Positions 26,128 to 34,688 of a stretch of DNA of 64,000 bases are shown one piece after another (the first letter of the stretch is position 1; every line of letters starts with the position of its first letter). A program made the translations under genes and the position numbers. The DNA lies in assembly GCA_003112755.1 (NCBI GenBank), contig BFBT01000001.1:2418001-2482000 (forward strand), in the 5' to 3' direction. The notes beneath the pieces are model-generated. The model saw only the letters and a list, made by a program, of their open reading frames with translations, was not told the origin of the DNA and did no database searches. This DNA comes from Lawsonibacter asaccharolyticus (GTDB taxonomy: Bacteria > Bacillota > Clostridia > Oscillospirales > Oscillospiraceae).

Positions 26128-26156
26128 TTGCAATCATCGAAATTTTCGGATATAAT
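26128..26156 (+). promoter_or_regulatory. leuS promoter
   Basis: TTGCAA (26128-26133), 17 bases, TATAAT (26151-26156). A 7-bp hairpin, GCCGGAG-N6-CTCCGGC (26181-26200), lies in the short leader. I looked for the T-box core TGGNACCGCG here and did not find it, so leuS is not visibly under T-box control. Confidence 0.75.
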
Positions 26157-26227
26157 ATTACGGAATTTATGCGTATGCCTGCCGGAGGGTTCACTCCGGC
26201 GCAGAAATACAGGAAAGTGTGATTGAT

Positions 26228-28738
26228 TTGAAGTACGATTTCACAGCCATCGAAAAGAAGTGGCAGAGCAGGTGGAAGGAGGAAAAGACCTTCGCCTGCC
26301 AGAACGGCGACACCTCCAAGCCCAAGTTCTACGGCCTGGTAGAGTTCCCCTACCCCTCCGCCGCCGGCCTGCATGTGGGCCATCCCAGGCCCTACACCGC
26401 CATGGACGTGATCGCCCGGAAGAAGCGGATGGACGGCTATAATGTGCTGTTCCCCATCGGCTACGACGCCTTCGGCCTGCCTACTGAGAACTTCGCCATC
26501 AAGAATCACGTCCATCCCGCTAAGGTGACCAAGGACAACATCGCTAACTTTACCCGCCAGCTCCATATGCTGGGCTACTCCTTCGACTGGGACCGGGTGG
26601 TGGACACCACCGACCCCGGTTACTACAAGTGGACCCAGTGGATTTTCCTTCAGTTATATAAGCACGGTCTGGCCTATAAGACCACCATGCCTGTGAACTG
26701 GTGCACCTCCTGTAAGTGTGTGCTGGCCAATGAGGAGGTGGTAGAGGGCGTGTGTGAGCGCTGCGGCGCCCCCGTCATCCGCAAGGAAAAGAGCCAGTGG
26801 ATGCTGAAGATCACAGAGTACGCCCAGAAGCTCATCGACGGTCTGGACACTGTGGACTTTATCGACCGGGTCAAGACCCAGCAGCGCAACTGGATCGGCC
26901 GCTCCACCGGCGCCGAGGTGGTATTCAAGGCCACTACCGGCGAGGACATCAAGGTCTTTACTACCCGGCCCGACACCCTGTTTGGTGCGACTTACATGGT
27001 CCTCTCCCCGGAGCACGCCCTGGTGCGGGGCTGGCTGGAGAGCGGCAGGCTGAAGAATGCAGATGCGGTCGTCTCCTATCAGAAGGCGGCGGCCTCCAAG
27101 TCTGACCTGGAGCGCACCGAGCTGAATAAGGAAAAGACCGGCGTGGAGCTGGACGGCGTCCGGGGTGTCAACCCGGTCAACGGCAAGGAGATCCCCATCT
27201 TCATCTCCGACTACGTCCTGTCCACCTACGGCACCGGCGCCATCATGGCCGTTCCTGCCCACGACGACCGCGACTGGGAGTTTGCCAGGAAGTTCGGCTG
27301 TGAGATCATCGAGGTGGTATCCGGCGGCGAGGACGTGCAGAAGGCCGCTTTCACCGCCAAGGACGACACCGGTATCATGGTCAACTCCGACTTCCTCAAC
27401 GGCCTGACGGTGAAGGAAGCCATTCCTGTTATCACCAAGTGGCTGGAGGAAAAGGGCATCGGCGAGGCCAAGGTGAATTATAAGCTGCGGGACTGGGTGT
27501 TCTCCCGCCAGCGCTACTGGGGCGAGCCCATCCCCATGATCTGGTGCGACAAGTGCGGCTGGCAGCCTGTGCCTGAAGATCAGCTGCCCCTGCTCCTGCC
27601 CGAGGTGGAGAGCTACGAGCCCACTGACGACGGCGAATCCCCCATCTCCAAGATGACCGAATGGGTAAACACCACCTGCCCCTGCTGCGGCGGCCCGGCC
27701 AAGCGCGAGACCGACACCATGCCCCAGTGGGCCGGCTCCAGCTGGTACTTCCTGCGGTATATGGATCCCCACAACGACAAGGCTCTGGCGTCCAAGGAGG
27801 CCCTGGAGTACTGGGGACAGGTGGACTGGTACAACGGCGGCATGGAGCATACCACCCTCCATCTGCTCTACTCCCGGTTCTGGAACAACTTCCTCCATGA
27901 CATCGGGGTCATCCCCTGTGCTGAACCCTATGCCAAGCGCACCAGCCACGGCATGATCCTGGGCAAGAACCCCCATTATGTGGGCAATGTGGAGACCGAG
28001 GAGGAGAAGCAGGCACTCATTGAAAAGTACGGCAATCAGGCCCTGCGTCCCTCTGTCAAGATGTCCAAGTCTCTGGGCAACGTGGTCAACCCCGACGACG
28101 TGATCCGGGATTACGGCGCGGACACCATGCGCCTGTATATCATGTTCATCGGCGACTTTGAAAAGACAGCGGTTTGGTCCGACGACTCCGTCCGTGGTTG
28201 CAAGCGCTTCCTGGACCGGGTGTGGAACCTGGCCACCGAGCAGGAGCACACCGGCGAGGAGTACTCCAAGGCCAACGAGGCCGCTGTCCACAAGGCCATC
28301 AAAAAGGTGTCTGAGGATATCGAGGCCATGAAGTTCAATACCGCCATTGCCGCCCTGATGTCCCTGGTCAACGACTTCTATGCCAACGGAGCCAGCCGGG
28401 GCGACATGAAGGCCCTGCTGCTGATGCTCTCCCCCTTCGCTCCCCACATGTGTGAGGAGCTGTGGGAGATGGCCGGCTACGGCGGGCAGGTATGCCTCCA
28501 GGCATGGCCTGAGTATGACGAGAGCAAGACCGTGGCCGCCACTGTGCAGATGGCAGTCCAGGTGGGCGGCAAGGTCCGGGCCAACATCGTGGTCCCCACG
28601 GACAGCGACGAGGCGGCTGTAGTGGCCTCCGCCCTGGCGGAGCCCAAGATCGCACGCATGGCGGAGGGGATGGACTTAGTCAAGTCCATCGTGGTCAAGG
28701 GCCGCCTGGTGAACCTGATCTTCAAGCCCAAGGCGTGA
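26228..28738 (+). CDS. leuS: Leucyl-tRNA synthetase
   Basis: This 836-aa class I synthetase charges tRNA-Leu. The HIGH motif region is [19 protein letters not shown] (near residues 36-54) and the KMSKS loop is [14 protein letters not shown] near 614. Between them lies the editing (CP1) domain, with [13 protein letters not shown] zinc-type CDKCGW segment is near 440. The C-terminus has the anticodon-binding fold. GTG 26219 is also in frame, but AGGAAAG is only one base from it; TTG 26228 sits 10 bases after that site and gives the family start [13 protein letters not shown]. Confidence 0.96.
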   Translation: MKYDFTAIEKKWQSRWKEEKTFACQNGDTSKPKFYGLVEFPYPSAAGLHVGHPRPYTAMDVIARKKRMDGYNVLFPIGYDAFGLPTENFAIKNHVHPAKVTKDNIANFTRQLHMLGYSFDWDRVVDTTDPGYYKWTQWIFLQLYKHGLAYKTTMPVNWCTSCKCVLANEEVVEGVCERCGAPVIRKEKSQWMLKITEYAQKLIDGLDTVDFIDRVKTQQRNWIGRSTGAEVVFKATTGEDIKVFTTRPDTLFGATYMVLSPEHALVRGWLESGRLKNADAVVSYQKAAASKSDLERTELNKEKTGVELDGVRGVNPVNGKEIPIFISDYVLSTYGTGAIMAVPAHDDRDWEFARKFGCEIIEVVSGGEDVQKAAFTAKDDTGIMVNSDFLNGLTVKEAIPVITKWLEEKGIGEAKVNYKLRDWVFSRQRYWGEPIPMIWCDKCGWQPVPEDQLPLLLPEVESYEPTDDGESPISKMTEWVNTTCPCCGGPAKRETDTMPQWAGSSWYFLRYMDPHNDKALASKEALEYWGQVDWYNGGMEHTTLHLLYSRFWNNFLHDIGVIPCAEPYAKRTSHGMILGKNPHYVGNVETEEEKQALIEKYGNQALRPSVKMSKSLGNVVNPDDVIRDYGADTMRLYIMFIGDFEKTAVWSDDSVRGCKRFLDRVWNLATEQEHTGEEYSKANEAAVHKAIKKVSEDIEAMKFNTAIAALMSLVNDFYANGASRGDMKALLLMLSPFAPHMCEELWEMAGYGGQVCLQAWPEYDESKTVAATVQMAVQVGGKVRANIVVPTDSDEAAVVASALAEPKIARMAEGMDLVKSIVVKGRLVNLIFKPKA

Positions 28739-28798
28739 GACCCATCCGGGCGGAGCGGGTTTTCATAAAATGTTCAAATTTTCTCGGGAAACTGGAGC

Positions 28799-28827
28799 TT
28801 GACAAGAAGGAAAAAGTCTAATATAAT
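28799..28827 (+). promoter_or_regulatory. rpsU promoter, full consensus
   Basis: TTGACA (28799-28804), 17 bases, TATAAT (28822-28827): a perfect sigma-A promoter, as expected for a ribosomal protein gene. The leader to the start codon is about 70 bases and GC-rich. Confidence 0.85.
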
Positions 28828-28902
28828 GAATCTGTTAAAGCCATATGAATGGCCCTTTCGCGGCAGGGGACGCCCCGCCGCGCCGGAGGGAGGGAAATAT
28901 AA

Positions 28903-29085
28903 ATGTCGGAAGTCCGTGTAAGAGAAAACGAGTCTTTGGAGAGCGCGCTGAAGCGCTTTAAGCGCAGCTGTGCCAAGTCTGGCGTGCTGGCTGAGGTCCG
29001 GAAGCGTGAGCACTACGAGAGCCCCAGCGTTAAGCGCCGCAAGAAGTCCGAGGCTGCCCGCAAGAATCGCAAGAAGTTCTATTAA
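28903..29085 (+). CDS. rpsU: 30S ribosomal protein S21
   Basis: This 60-aa basic protein matches bS21: [18 protein letters not shown] at the start, [19 protein letters not shown], and a Lys/Arg tail. S21 helps initiation by binding near the anti-Shine-Dalgarno end of 16S rRNA. GGAGGGAGGG precedes the ATG. It is monocistronic, with its own consensus promoter and two terminators. Confidence 0.97.
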   Translation: MSEVRVRENESLESALKRFKRSCAKSGVLAEVRKREHYESPSVKRRKKSEAARKNRKKFY

Positions 29086-29092
29086 GGCATCA

Positions 29093-29122
29093 AAAACGCC
29101 GCAGCGTGAGCTGCGGCGTTTT
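29093..29122 (+). terminator. rpsU terminator
   Basis: AAAACGCCGCAGC (29093-29105) pairs with GCTGCGGCGTTTT (29110-29122) around GTGA; the T-run is part of the right arm. Confidence 0.9.
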
Positions 29123-29130
29123 CTAATGAC

Positions 29131-29157
29131 AAAAGCCCTCCAGACCGGAGGGCTTTT
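29131..29157. terminator. Second terminator, serving the convergent gene
   Basis: AAAAGCCCTCC (29131-29141) pairs with GGAGGGCTTTT (29147-29157) around five bases. It is symmetrical and lies between rpsU (plus) and the DUF6465 gene (minus), so it can stop transcription from either side. Confidence 0.85.
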
Positions 29158-29181
29158 CCGCTTTTCAGGCAGGAAAGGGGG

Positions 29182-29553
29182 TCACAGCTCGATGTTGCCG
29201 GCGGCCTTGTCATTGACCACATAGTAGGCCTTGCCATCCTCCGGCTTGACATACAGGCAGAGCTTCTTGATGGAGGCGGCGCGGTGGCCCTCAGCCAGAT
29301 AGGCCGCCTTAGCGCGTTCGGCTAACTCAGAGACGTTCCACTCTCCGCTGCCAAACTGGACAAAGATATCCTCCGTCTTCTGGGGTGCGGCCTTGGCAGC
29401 GGGCTGCTTTTTAGCCTTGGCGGCCTTGGGCTTGGCGGCGGTCTCAGCGGCCTTTTCTGTCACAGGCTTGGAAGCCTGTTCCACTACGGTCTCGGCCGCC
29501 TTCTCAGCGACAGGCTCAGCCGCCTTCTCAATTGTCTCCGGGGTCTTCTTCAT
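29182..29553 (-). CDS. DUF6465 family protein with Ala/Lys/Glu-rich N-terminus
   Basis: This 123-aa protein has two parts. Residues about 1-65 are a repetitive Ala, Lys, Glu, Pro stretch (EKAAE and EKAAET units). Residues about 70-123 form a small domain, DIFVQFGSGEWNVSELAERA then LCLYVKPEDGKAYYVVND, that I recognise as the DUF6465 type found in Clostridia. The function of that domain is not known. The ATG at 29553 follows AAAAAGGAG; an upstream ATG at 29583 overlaps the ribosome site. A good promoter lies upstream on the same strand. Confidence 0.75.
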   Translation of the reverse strand: MKKTPETIEKAAEPVAEKAAETVVEQASKPVTEKAAETAAKPKAAKAKKQPAAKAAPQKTEDIFVQFGSGEWNVSELAERAKAAYLAEGHRAASIKKLCLYVKPEDGKAYYVVNDKAAGNIEL

Positions 29554-29625
29554 AGTAGGACACTCCTTTTTCTTACGCAACATGATGCGATAGTAGGCTG
29601 AGGAAGAAAAATCGATCTTTCTTGT

Positions 29626-29654
29626 ATGTTACACTTTTATTCTGTCACTTTCAA
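29626..29654 (-). promoter_or_regulatory. Promoter of the DUF6465 gene; gap to the response regulator
   Basis: On the minus strand: TTGAAA (29654-29649), 17 bases, TAACAT (29631-29626). The rest of the gap up to 29,964 is AT-rich and holds no gene. A plus-strand TTGCAA at 29875-29880 with TATCCT 16 bases later is a fair candidate promoter for the two-component system. Confidence 0.6.
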
Positions 29655-29964
29655 GAGTATGATGGAAAATAATTGAATTTATTCGCTCAAAACAAAAAAG
29701 CGGAGGAAAAAAGCCCTTTTCTTATGAGGTTTGTTGGTGTGTTTTTGGAGGAAATAGGATAAATTTAAAAAACCGGTTAGGAAGCCCGCATTGGAAGGGG
29801 ACCTTGCCGGCGGAGTAGCGGAAGAAAGCACAGGGATGGCCCCACAATTTTATCAGTTCTTAAGATTTTCGGTCTTGCAACTTAAACTGTCTATGCTATC
29901 CTTATAGTACAGTCGGGCCGGACCTGCTGAGCCGGCCGGAAATGAAGCTTCTGGGGGAGAGAGT

Positions 29965-30660
29965 ATGTACACGATACTGATTTGTGACGATGACCGGGAC
30001 ATCGTCTCCGCACTGGATATCTACCTGACCAGCGAGGGGTACCGCACCATCGCGGCATATAACGGCCGGGAGGCTATCCAGGCGGCGGAGGAAAACGAGA
30101 TCCATCTGATCCTGATGGACGTGATGATGCCTGAGCTGGATGGCATCCGGGCCACGGCCAAGCTGCGGGAGGGGAGCAATGTGCCCATTATCCTGCTTAC
30201 CGCCAAGAGCGAGGATACAGACAAGATCCTGGGACTTAACATCGGGGCGGACGACTACATTACAAAGCCCTTCAATCCCCTGGAGGTGATCGCCCGGGTG
30301 AAGAGCCAGCTGCGCCGCTATACGGCACTGGGGGGAGCGGAGAAGGCGCCCGGTATGCTCACCGTGGGCCCCATCTCTATGGACGACGGGTCCAAGCAGG
30401 TGATGGTGGACGGTGCGCCTGTGTCCCTGACGCCCATTGAGTATAACATTTTGAAGCTGCTCCTCTCCCACCCGGGACAGGTCTTTTCCTCTGCCCAGAT
30501 CTATGAACAGGTATGGAACGACCCCGCCTACGGCTCAGAGAACACGGTGGCGGTCCACATCCGGCATCTGCGGGAGAAGATCGAGATCGACCCCGCCGAG
30601 CCCCGCTATCTGAAAGTAGTGTGGGGGCTGGGCTATAAGATCGAGAAAGGGGGAGCGTGA
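29965..30660 (+). CDS. OmpR/PhoB-family response regulator
   Basis: This 231-aa DNA-binding regulator has a receiver domain (residues about 1-115) with acidic pocket CDDDRD, phosphoacceptor Asp in LILMDVMMPELDG (near 52), LLTAKSE and the Lys of ITKPF. A winged-helix Trans_reg_C domain (about 130-228) follows, with LTPIEYNILKLLLSHPGQVF and VHIRHLREKIE. Its TGA stop is immediately followed by the GTG of the sensor kinase gene, so they form one transcription unit. GGGGGAGAG precedes the ATG. Targets are unknown. Confidence 0.93.
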   Translation: MYTILICDDDRDIVSALDIYLTSEGYRTIAAYNGREAIQAAEENEIHLILMDVMMPELDGIRATAKLREGSNVPIILLTAKSEDTDKILGLNIGADDYITKPFNPLEVIARVKSQLRRYTALGGAEKAPGMLTVGPISMDDGSKQVMVDGAPVSLTPIEYNILKLLLSHPGQVFSSAQIYEQVWNDPAYGSENTVAVHIRHLREKIEIDPAEPRYLKVVWGLGYKIEKGGA

Positions 30661-32655
30661 GTGAGCGATGTCCGAAAGAGCGTGCCGGCCAAGGTGATCG
30701 CCTCACTGCTGATTCTGGTGTCCGTCTTCAGCCTGTGCTGGCAGGGGATGGCTGTGCTGCGGGGGATCGACTATGTGCTGACAGACAGCTGGCAGGATAC
30801 CTGGGAGTTCAAAGAGCTGATCCGGGAACGGGAGGACCAGCTGGCCGAGTGGTTCGCGGCCAGAGCCGCGCTGGAGGATCCTGGACTGGCCTATCTGGAC
30901 CAGGTGCGGTATGAGACAGATGCGGAGCGGATCGGAGCAGCAATGGCGCAGGATCAGACCTCTTTCCGCTACCGGGTGCTCAGTCAGGACGGGACAAAGG
31001 TCCTAGCCACCAATCTGGCGCCGGGGGAGTCCCTGGAGCAGCTGGTGCCCGAGATCCACTCCGCTGTGTTCCGTCCAGGGGAGCACCTGACCCAGCCCTG
31101 GAACAGCAGCCCCGATGCGGGGGACCCTGCGCTGGTGACGGAGGGGTCGGAGGAGAGCGGAGATGCCTATTATATCATCGAGTGTGGCGTCCCCCAGGAG
31201 CTGTCCGGGGCAGAGGATGAATTTTCTGAGCTCCATGCCCGCGACACAGGGGGCCGGAAAGAGATCCCCCTGAGGATCGCTGCCACCTGTGTGTGCCTGG
31301 TGCTCTCCCTTGCCTGCTTTGCCTTTCTCATGTGGTCCTCCGGCCATAAGGAGGGAGTGGAGGGGATCGTCCTCACTTGGCAGGAAAAAATCTATTTTGA
31401 CCTGTATCTGATCGGGGCGGGGGTCCTGTTTTTCATTCTGATTTTCCCGCTGATGGAGTTCCTGTACGGCTGGGGGTATGCGTCTCAGGAGAGCTATGAG
31501 AACCAGGTGAGCGCCACCGTGGTCTCTCTGTGCGTAACGGCTATGACGGCGCTGGCCGTGCTGGTCCTGCGCACCCTGGTGGTGCGCTGCAAGGCGGGGG
31601 TCCTGGCCCGCACCACCCTGGTTTGCCGGGCATGCAGCTGGATATGGAGCGGTCTGCTGGATGCCATCCGCTCCTTCCCCATGATATGGAGGAGCGTGGC
31701 GGGGTTTTTGGCCTATCTGGTGCTATGCTTTTTTGCCCGCCGCATCTGGTGGGACAATCCCATCCCTCTGTTTCTGATCAATCTGGGGATGCTGCTGTGG
31801 CTGTGCCACTGGAGTGTCTGCTTCCAGCGCCTGCGGAAGGGGAGCGAGGCCATCGCGGGCGGCAACCTGAACCACCAGATCGACACTACCCGCATGCCCC
31901 ACGATCTTAGGCTCCACGCCGAGGCGCTCAACAACATTGCTGACGGGCTCAACGGTGCGGTGGAGGAGAAGATGAAGAGTGAGCGATTCAAGGCGGAGCT
32001 CATTACTAACGTCTCCCACGATCTGAAGACTCCTCTCACCTCTATTATAAATTATGTCAACCTCCTGAAAATGGAGGAGGTGGAAAACCCCAAAGCCCGG
32101 GAATACATCGAGGTGCTGGATCGGAAGTCCCAGCGGCTGAAAAAGCTCACAGAGGATCTGGTGGAGGCGTCCAAGGCCTCCACAGGCGCGCTGACGGTGA
32201 ACCGGGAGAAGATCGGAATGTGCCAGCTGGTGGACCAGGCTCTGGGGGAGTACGAGGAGAAGCTGGAGGCCCGGAAGCTCACAGTGGTCCCCAGCCTGCC
32301 GGAGGGGGAGACCTATGTGTATGCGGACGGGCGCCATCTGTGGCGGGTCATTGACAACCTGCTGGGCAACTGCGCCAAATATGCCATGGAGGGGACCCGC
32401 ATCTATCTGGAGCTGGTCCGGGGGAAGGGGCAGGTGACCCTGTCTATCAAGAACATTTCCCGGGACCCGCTGAACGTGCCGCCGGAGCGGTTGATGGAGC
32501 GCTTCGTCCGGGGGGACGAGTCCCGGACCACCGAGGGCTCCGGGCTGGGGCTGTCCATCGCCCGCAGCCTGACGGAGCTCCAGGGCGGGACCTTCGAGCT
32601 GGCGGTGGACGGGGACCTGTTCAAGGCCACCGTGACCATGCCCCAGTCGGGCTGA
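30661..32655 (+). CDS. Multi-span sensor histidine kinase
   Basis: This 664-aa kinase is the partner of the preceding regulator. A first span lies at about residues 10-30, followed by an extracytoplasmic sensor region to about 195. A group of five or so further spans covers about 200-390 (for example CVCLVLSLACFAFLMW). A HAMP-like segment comes next, then HisKA with the phosphorylated His in TNVSHDLKTPLTS (near 449). The ATPase domain has NLLGNCAKYA (N box, near 562) and GSGLGLSIA (G box, near 624). GTG is used as start, abutting the regulator stop. The layout resembles VanS/WalK-like kinases of Clostridia with a large membrane module; the signal is unknown. Confidence 0.92.
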   Translation: MSDVRKSVPAKVIASLLILVSVFSLCWQGMAVLRGIDYVLTDSWQDTWEFKELIREREDQLAEWFAARAALEDPGLAYLDQVRYETDAERIGAAMAQDQTSFRYRVLSQDGTKVLATNLAPGESLEQLVPEIHSAVFRPGEHLTQPWNSSPDAGDPALVTEGSEESGDAYYIIECGVPQELSGAEDEFSELHARDTGGRKEIPLRIAATCVCLVLSLACFAFLMWSSGHKEGVEGIVLTWQEKIYFDLYLIGAGVLFFILIFPLMEFLYGWGYASQESYENQVSATVVSLCVTAMTALAVLVLRTLVVRCKAGVLARTTLVCRACSWIWSGLLDAIRSFPMIWRSVAGFLAYLVLCFFARRIWWDNPIPLFLINLGMLLWLCHWSVCFQRLRKGSEAIAGGNLNHQIDTTRMPHDLRLHAEALNNIADGLNGAVEEKMKSERFKAELITNVSHDLKTPLTSIINYVNLLKMEEVENPKAREYIEVLDRKSQRLKKLTEDLVEASKASTGALTVNREKIGMCQLVDQALGEYEEKLEARKLTVVPSLPEGETYVYADGRHLWRVIDNLLGNCAKYAMEGTRIYLELVRGKGQVTLSIKNISRDPLNVPPERLMERFVRGDESRTTEGSGLGLSIARSLTELQGGTFELAVDGDLFKATVTMPQSG

Positions 32656-32659
32656 GCGG

Positions 32660-32693
32660 AAAGAGAGGAGAGGCATCCGCCTCTCCTCTCTTT
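32660..32693 (+). terminator. Terminator of the two-component operon
   Basis: AAAGAGAGGAGAGGC (32660-32674) pairs with its complement (32679-32693) around ATCC, with the T-run at the end of the right arm. Confidence 0.85.
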
Positions 32694-32730
32694 CTGTCCT
32701 CTGCGCGAAAAGGGCGTGTGTGCCTGCCTC

Positions 32731-32759
32731 TTGCATTGGAACTGGTTTCCTGCTATAAT
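32731..32759 (+). promoter_or_regulatory. Promoter of the candidate noncoding RNA
   Basis: TTGCAT (32731-32736), 17 bases, TATAAT (32754-32759). The transcript would begin near 32,766, and no start codon with a ribosome site follows for about 300 bases. Confidence 0.75.
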
Positions 32760-32765
32760 CAACAC

Positions 32766-32994
32766 GAAAAACAAAAATGCGGCAGTTTGCGGGCGCGCCA
32801 ACGCCCGCAAACCTGCGCAGGTGCTGACACCACCTACACAACGGCCATCCGGCCGCACCGCATGGATATTATACGACATTCCGGTCTTTCTTGTAAAGGT
32901 CGGTTTTGCTGTTGTACTCCTGCGTCCGTGTTGCATGGAGAAGCCCGTGCTTCTCGCGCTGTGTAGGCTTGCCCTGCACGGCGTTTTTGTTTTT
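32766..32994 (+). ncRNA. Candidate structured noncoding RNA, about 229 nt
   Basis: Between a strong promoter and a textbook Rho-independent terminator lies a segment with no plausible gene but several good hairpins. These are an 11-bp stem at 32785-32795/32802-32812, CCGGTCTTT/AAAGGTCGG (32881-32889/32895-32903, with G-U pairs), GAGAAGC/GCTTCTC (32938-32944/32949-32955) and the terminator CGCTGTGTAG/CTGCACGGCG (32957-32966/32974-32983) followed by TTTTTGTTTTT. The length and form would fit 6S RNA or the raiA-type RNA of Firmicutes, but I cannot match either by eye. The SRP RNA and RNase P signature motifs are absent. It may also be the long leader of the traX-like gene if the terminator is conditional. 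Confidence 0.6.
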
Positions 32995-33064
32995 CGCCCG
33001 CCGCCCGGGGGCGGGAGCCCCCGGGGCCGGTGCGGTGAAGAACACAAATGGAGGAGTATCGAAC

Positions 33065-33790
33065 ATGGACGCAGAGACACAGAGACAGACGCCAAAGCTT
33101 AGGACCAACCTGGACACGAACTTTTTGAAGCTGTTCGCCATCCTGACTATGGTGGTGGACCACGTGGGGACCGTCTTTTTCCCCCAGCACCCGGAATTCC
33201 GGTGGGTAGGACGGCTGGCCTTCCCGATTTTCTGCTACTGCCTGACAGTTGGCCTGATGTACACACGGGACATCAGGCGGTATCTGGGGCGGCTGGCGCT
33301 CTTTGCGGTGGTCTCCCAGCCCTTCTTCGCCCTGGCCTTCCATCCCCACAACTTCTGGGAAGAGCTCACCAGCTGGAACATCTTTGTCACTCTGTTTTTC
33401 AGCCTGCTGGCCATCTACGGCGTGAAGGAGCGGAAGTGGTGGTGGTTCCTCCTTGGGGTGCTGGCCATCAACGTTCTGAACGCGGACTACGCCAACACGG
33501 GCGTCATCCTGACCCTGATCTTCTACCTGTGCCGGAACAAGCCCTGGCTGGGGACGCTGCTCTATGTGCTGAGCTACCTCCCGGCTCTCTGGGGCGGGTC
33601 CCTGGAGGACCCAATGGCCCTGGTGGTGGGGGGACACGCCATCGGCTTTGAGATCTTTGCCCTCCTGTCCGCGCCGCTGATCTTCCTGCCTACCCACGTG
33701 GAGCCCAAGATTCCTAAGTGGTTCTTCTACGCCTTCTACCCGGCCCACCTGTTCATCATCTTCCTGGTGCGGACGGCCCTGGGGATATAA
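33065..33790 (+). CDS. TraX family membrane protein
   Basis: This 241-aa integral membrane protein has about eight hydrophobic segments and the TraX-family features FLKLFAILTMVVDHVGTVFF, RLAFPIFCYCLTVGL and FYAFYPAHLFIIFLVR. The best-known member acetylates F-pilin; chromosomal relatives in Clostridia are of unknown role and belong to the wider membrane acyltransferase fold. ATG 33065 follows GGAGGAGTATC. A GC-rich hairpin (33004-33025) lies about 40 bases upstream in the leader. No conjugation genes are nearby, so a pilin role is unlikely. Confidence 0.8.
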   Translation: MDAETQRQTPKLRTNLDTNFLKLFAILTMVVDHVGTVFFPQHPEFRWVGRLAFPIFCYCLTVGLMYTRDIRRYLGRLALFAVVSQPFFALAFHPHNFWEELTSWNIFVTLFFSLLAIYGVKERKWWWFLLGVLAINVLNADYANTGVILTLIFYLCRNKPWLGTLLYVLSYLPALWGGSLEDPMALVVGGHAIGFEIFALLSAPLIFLPTHVEPKIPKWFFYAFYPAHLFIIFLVRTALGI

Positions 33791-33872
33791 GAAAAACAGA
33801 GAGCCGCCCGGCGATGCCGGGCGGTCGCAGAACGATATCTTCTCAACGGCTATGGTTAGGAGGAGAAAAGCC

Positions 33873-34649
33873 TTGAACTTTCACGAATTTGGGCTGCGCA
33901 CCGCCCCCCATGTCATGCTGATCCATGGGGGTGGGAACGCATGGTGGAACTATTTGAGGCAGGCGCGGGCACTGTCCTCCCACTATCATGTGATTCTGCC
34001 TACCCTGGACGGGCACGGGGAGGAGTACCAGATTCCCTATCGCTCCACAGAGCGGACCGCAGACCAACTGATGGACTACATCCGCTGTGAGTGCGGAGGC
34101 CGCCTGTTCGCCCTGGGCGGTGTTTCACTGGGTGGACAGATCGTCATGGAACTTCTGGCCCGGAACAGGGATGTGGCTGAGAAGGCCATCATTGACGGGA
34201 GCCTGTGTATTCCCCAGCCGGCTCTGGCACGGTTCTGCATCGCCTCCGTTCACCTGCTTGGGCCGCTTCTGTTCAGCGAAAGGGCCTGCCGCCGCCAGCT
34301 GGCCCTGATGGACCGATTCCTGCCGGAAGAGATGAGATATCCGGAGGAGATCAAGGCGTACTACCTGCAGGATATGCCAAAGCTGCCCCGGGAGACGCTG
34401 TATGCCATGTATCGGACCTATATGATGCAGTATCGGCTGAAGGAAAGCGTGAGAGACAGCGGTACCCAGGTCATGTATTGGTATGGGGAGAAGGAGATGC
34501 GCTGTGTCAAGGAGTCGGCCCGCCTGTTTCAATCGATGCTCCCGACCTGCGAGCTCTATGAGGCGAAGGGATACGGACATGGGTACCTGTCCGTTTACCG
34601 GCCGGAGGAGTGGCTGCAGATTGCGGTCCCTTTTCTGGAAGGGAAATAA
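33873..34649 (+). CDS. Alpha/beta hydrolase
   Basis: This 258-aa cytoplasmic hydrolase shows the oxyanion motif HGGGNAWWNY, the nucleophile elbow GGVSLGG (Ser, near residue 87) and a C-terminal catalytic His in YGHGYLS (near 238). It resembles small esterases or lactonases of the family; the substrate cannot be told. The start is taken as TTG 33873, because AGGAGGAG stands 9 bases before it; an ATG at 33852 lies upstream of that site. A hairpin at 33804-33824 separates it from the TraX gene. Confidence 0.8.
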   Translation: MNFHEFGLRTAPHVMLIHGGGNAWWNYLRQARALSSHYHVILPTLDGHGEEYQIPYRSTERTADQLMDYIRCECGGRLFALGGVSLGGQIVMELLARNRDVAEKAIIDGSLCIPQPALARFCIASVHLLGPLLFSERACRRQLALMDRFLPEEMRYPEEIKAYYLQDMPKLPRETLYAMYRTYMMQYRLKESVRDSGTQVMYWYGEKEMRCVKESARLFQSMLPTCELYEAKGYGHGYLSVYRPEEWLQIAVPFLEGK

Positions 34650-34685
34650 AAATGGTTCCGGTCTGTCAGGACCGGAACCATTTTT
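34648..34685. terminator. Bidirectional terminator between convergent genes
   Basis: A perfect 16-bp stem, 34648-34663 with 34670-34685 around six bases, has A-rich and T-rich ends. It lies between the hydrolase (plus) and cysS (minus) and fits both. Confidence 0.9.
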
Positions 34686-34688
34686 TCG

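Noticed and set aside
26040..26227. Possible T-box or other riboswitch before leuS
   Set aside because: The T-box core was looked for and is missing; only a small hairpin and a strong promoter are present.
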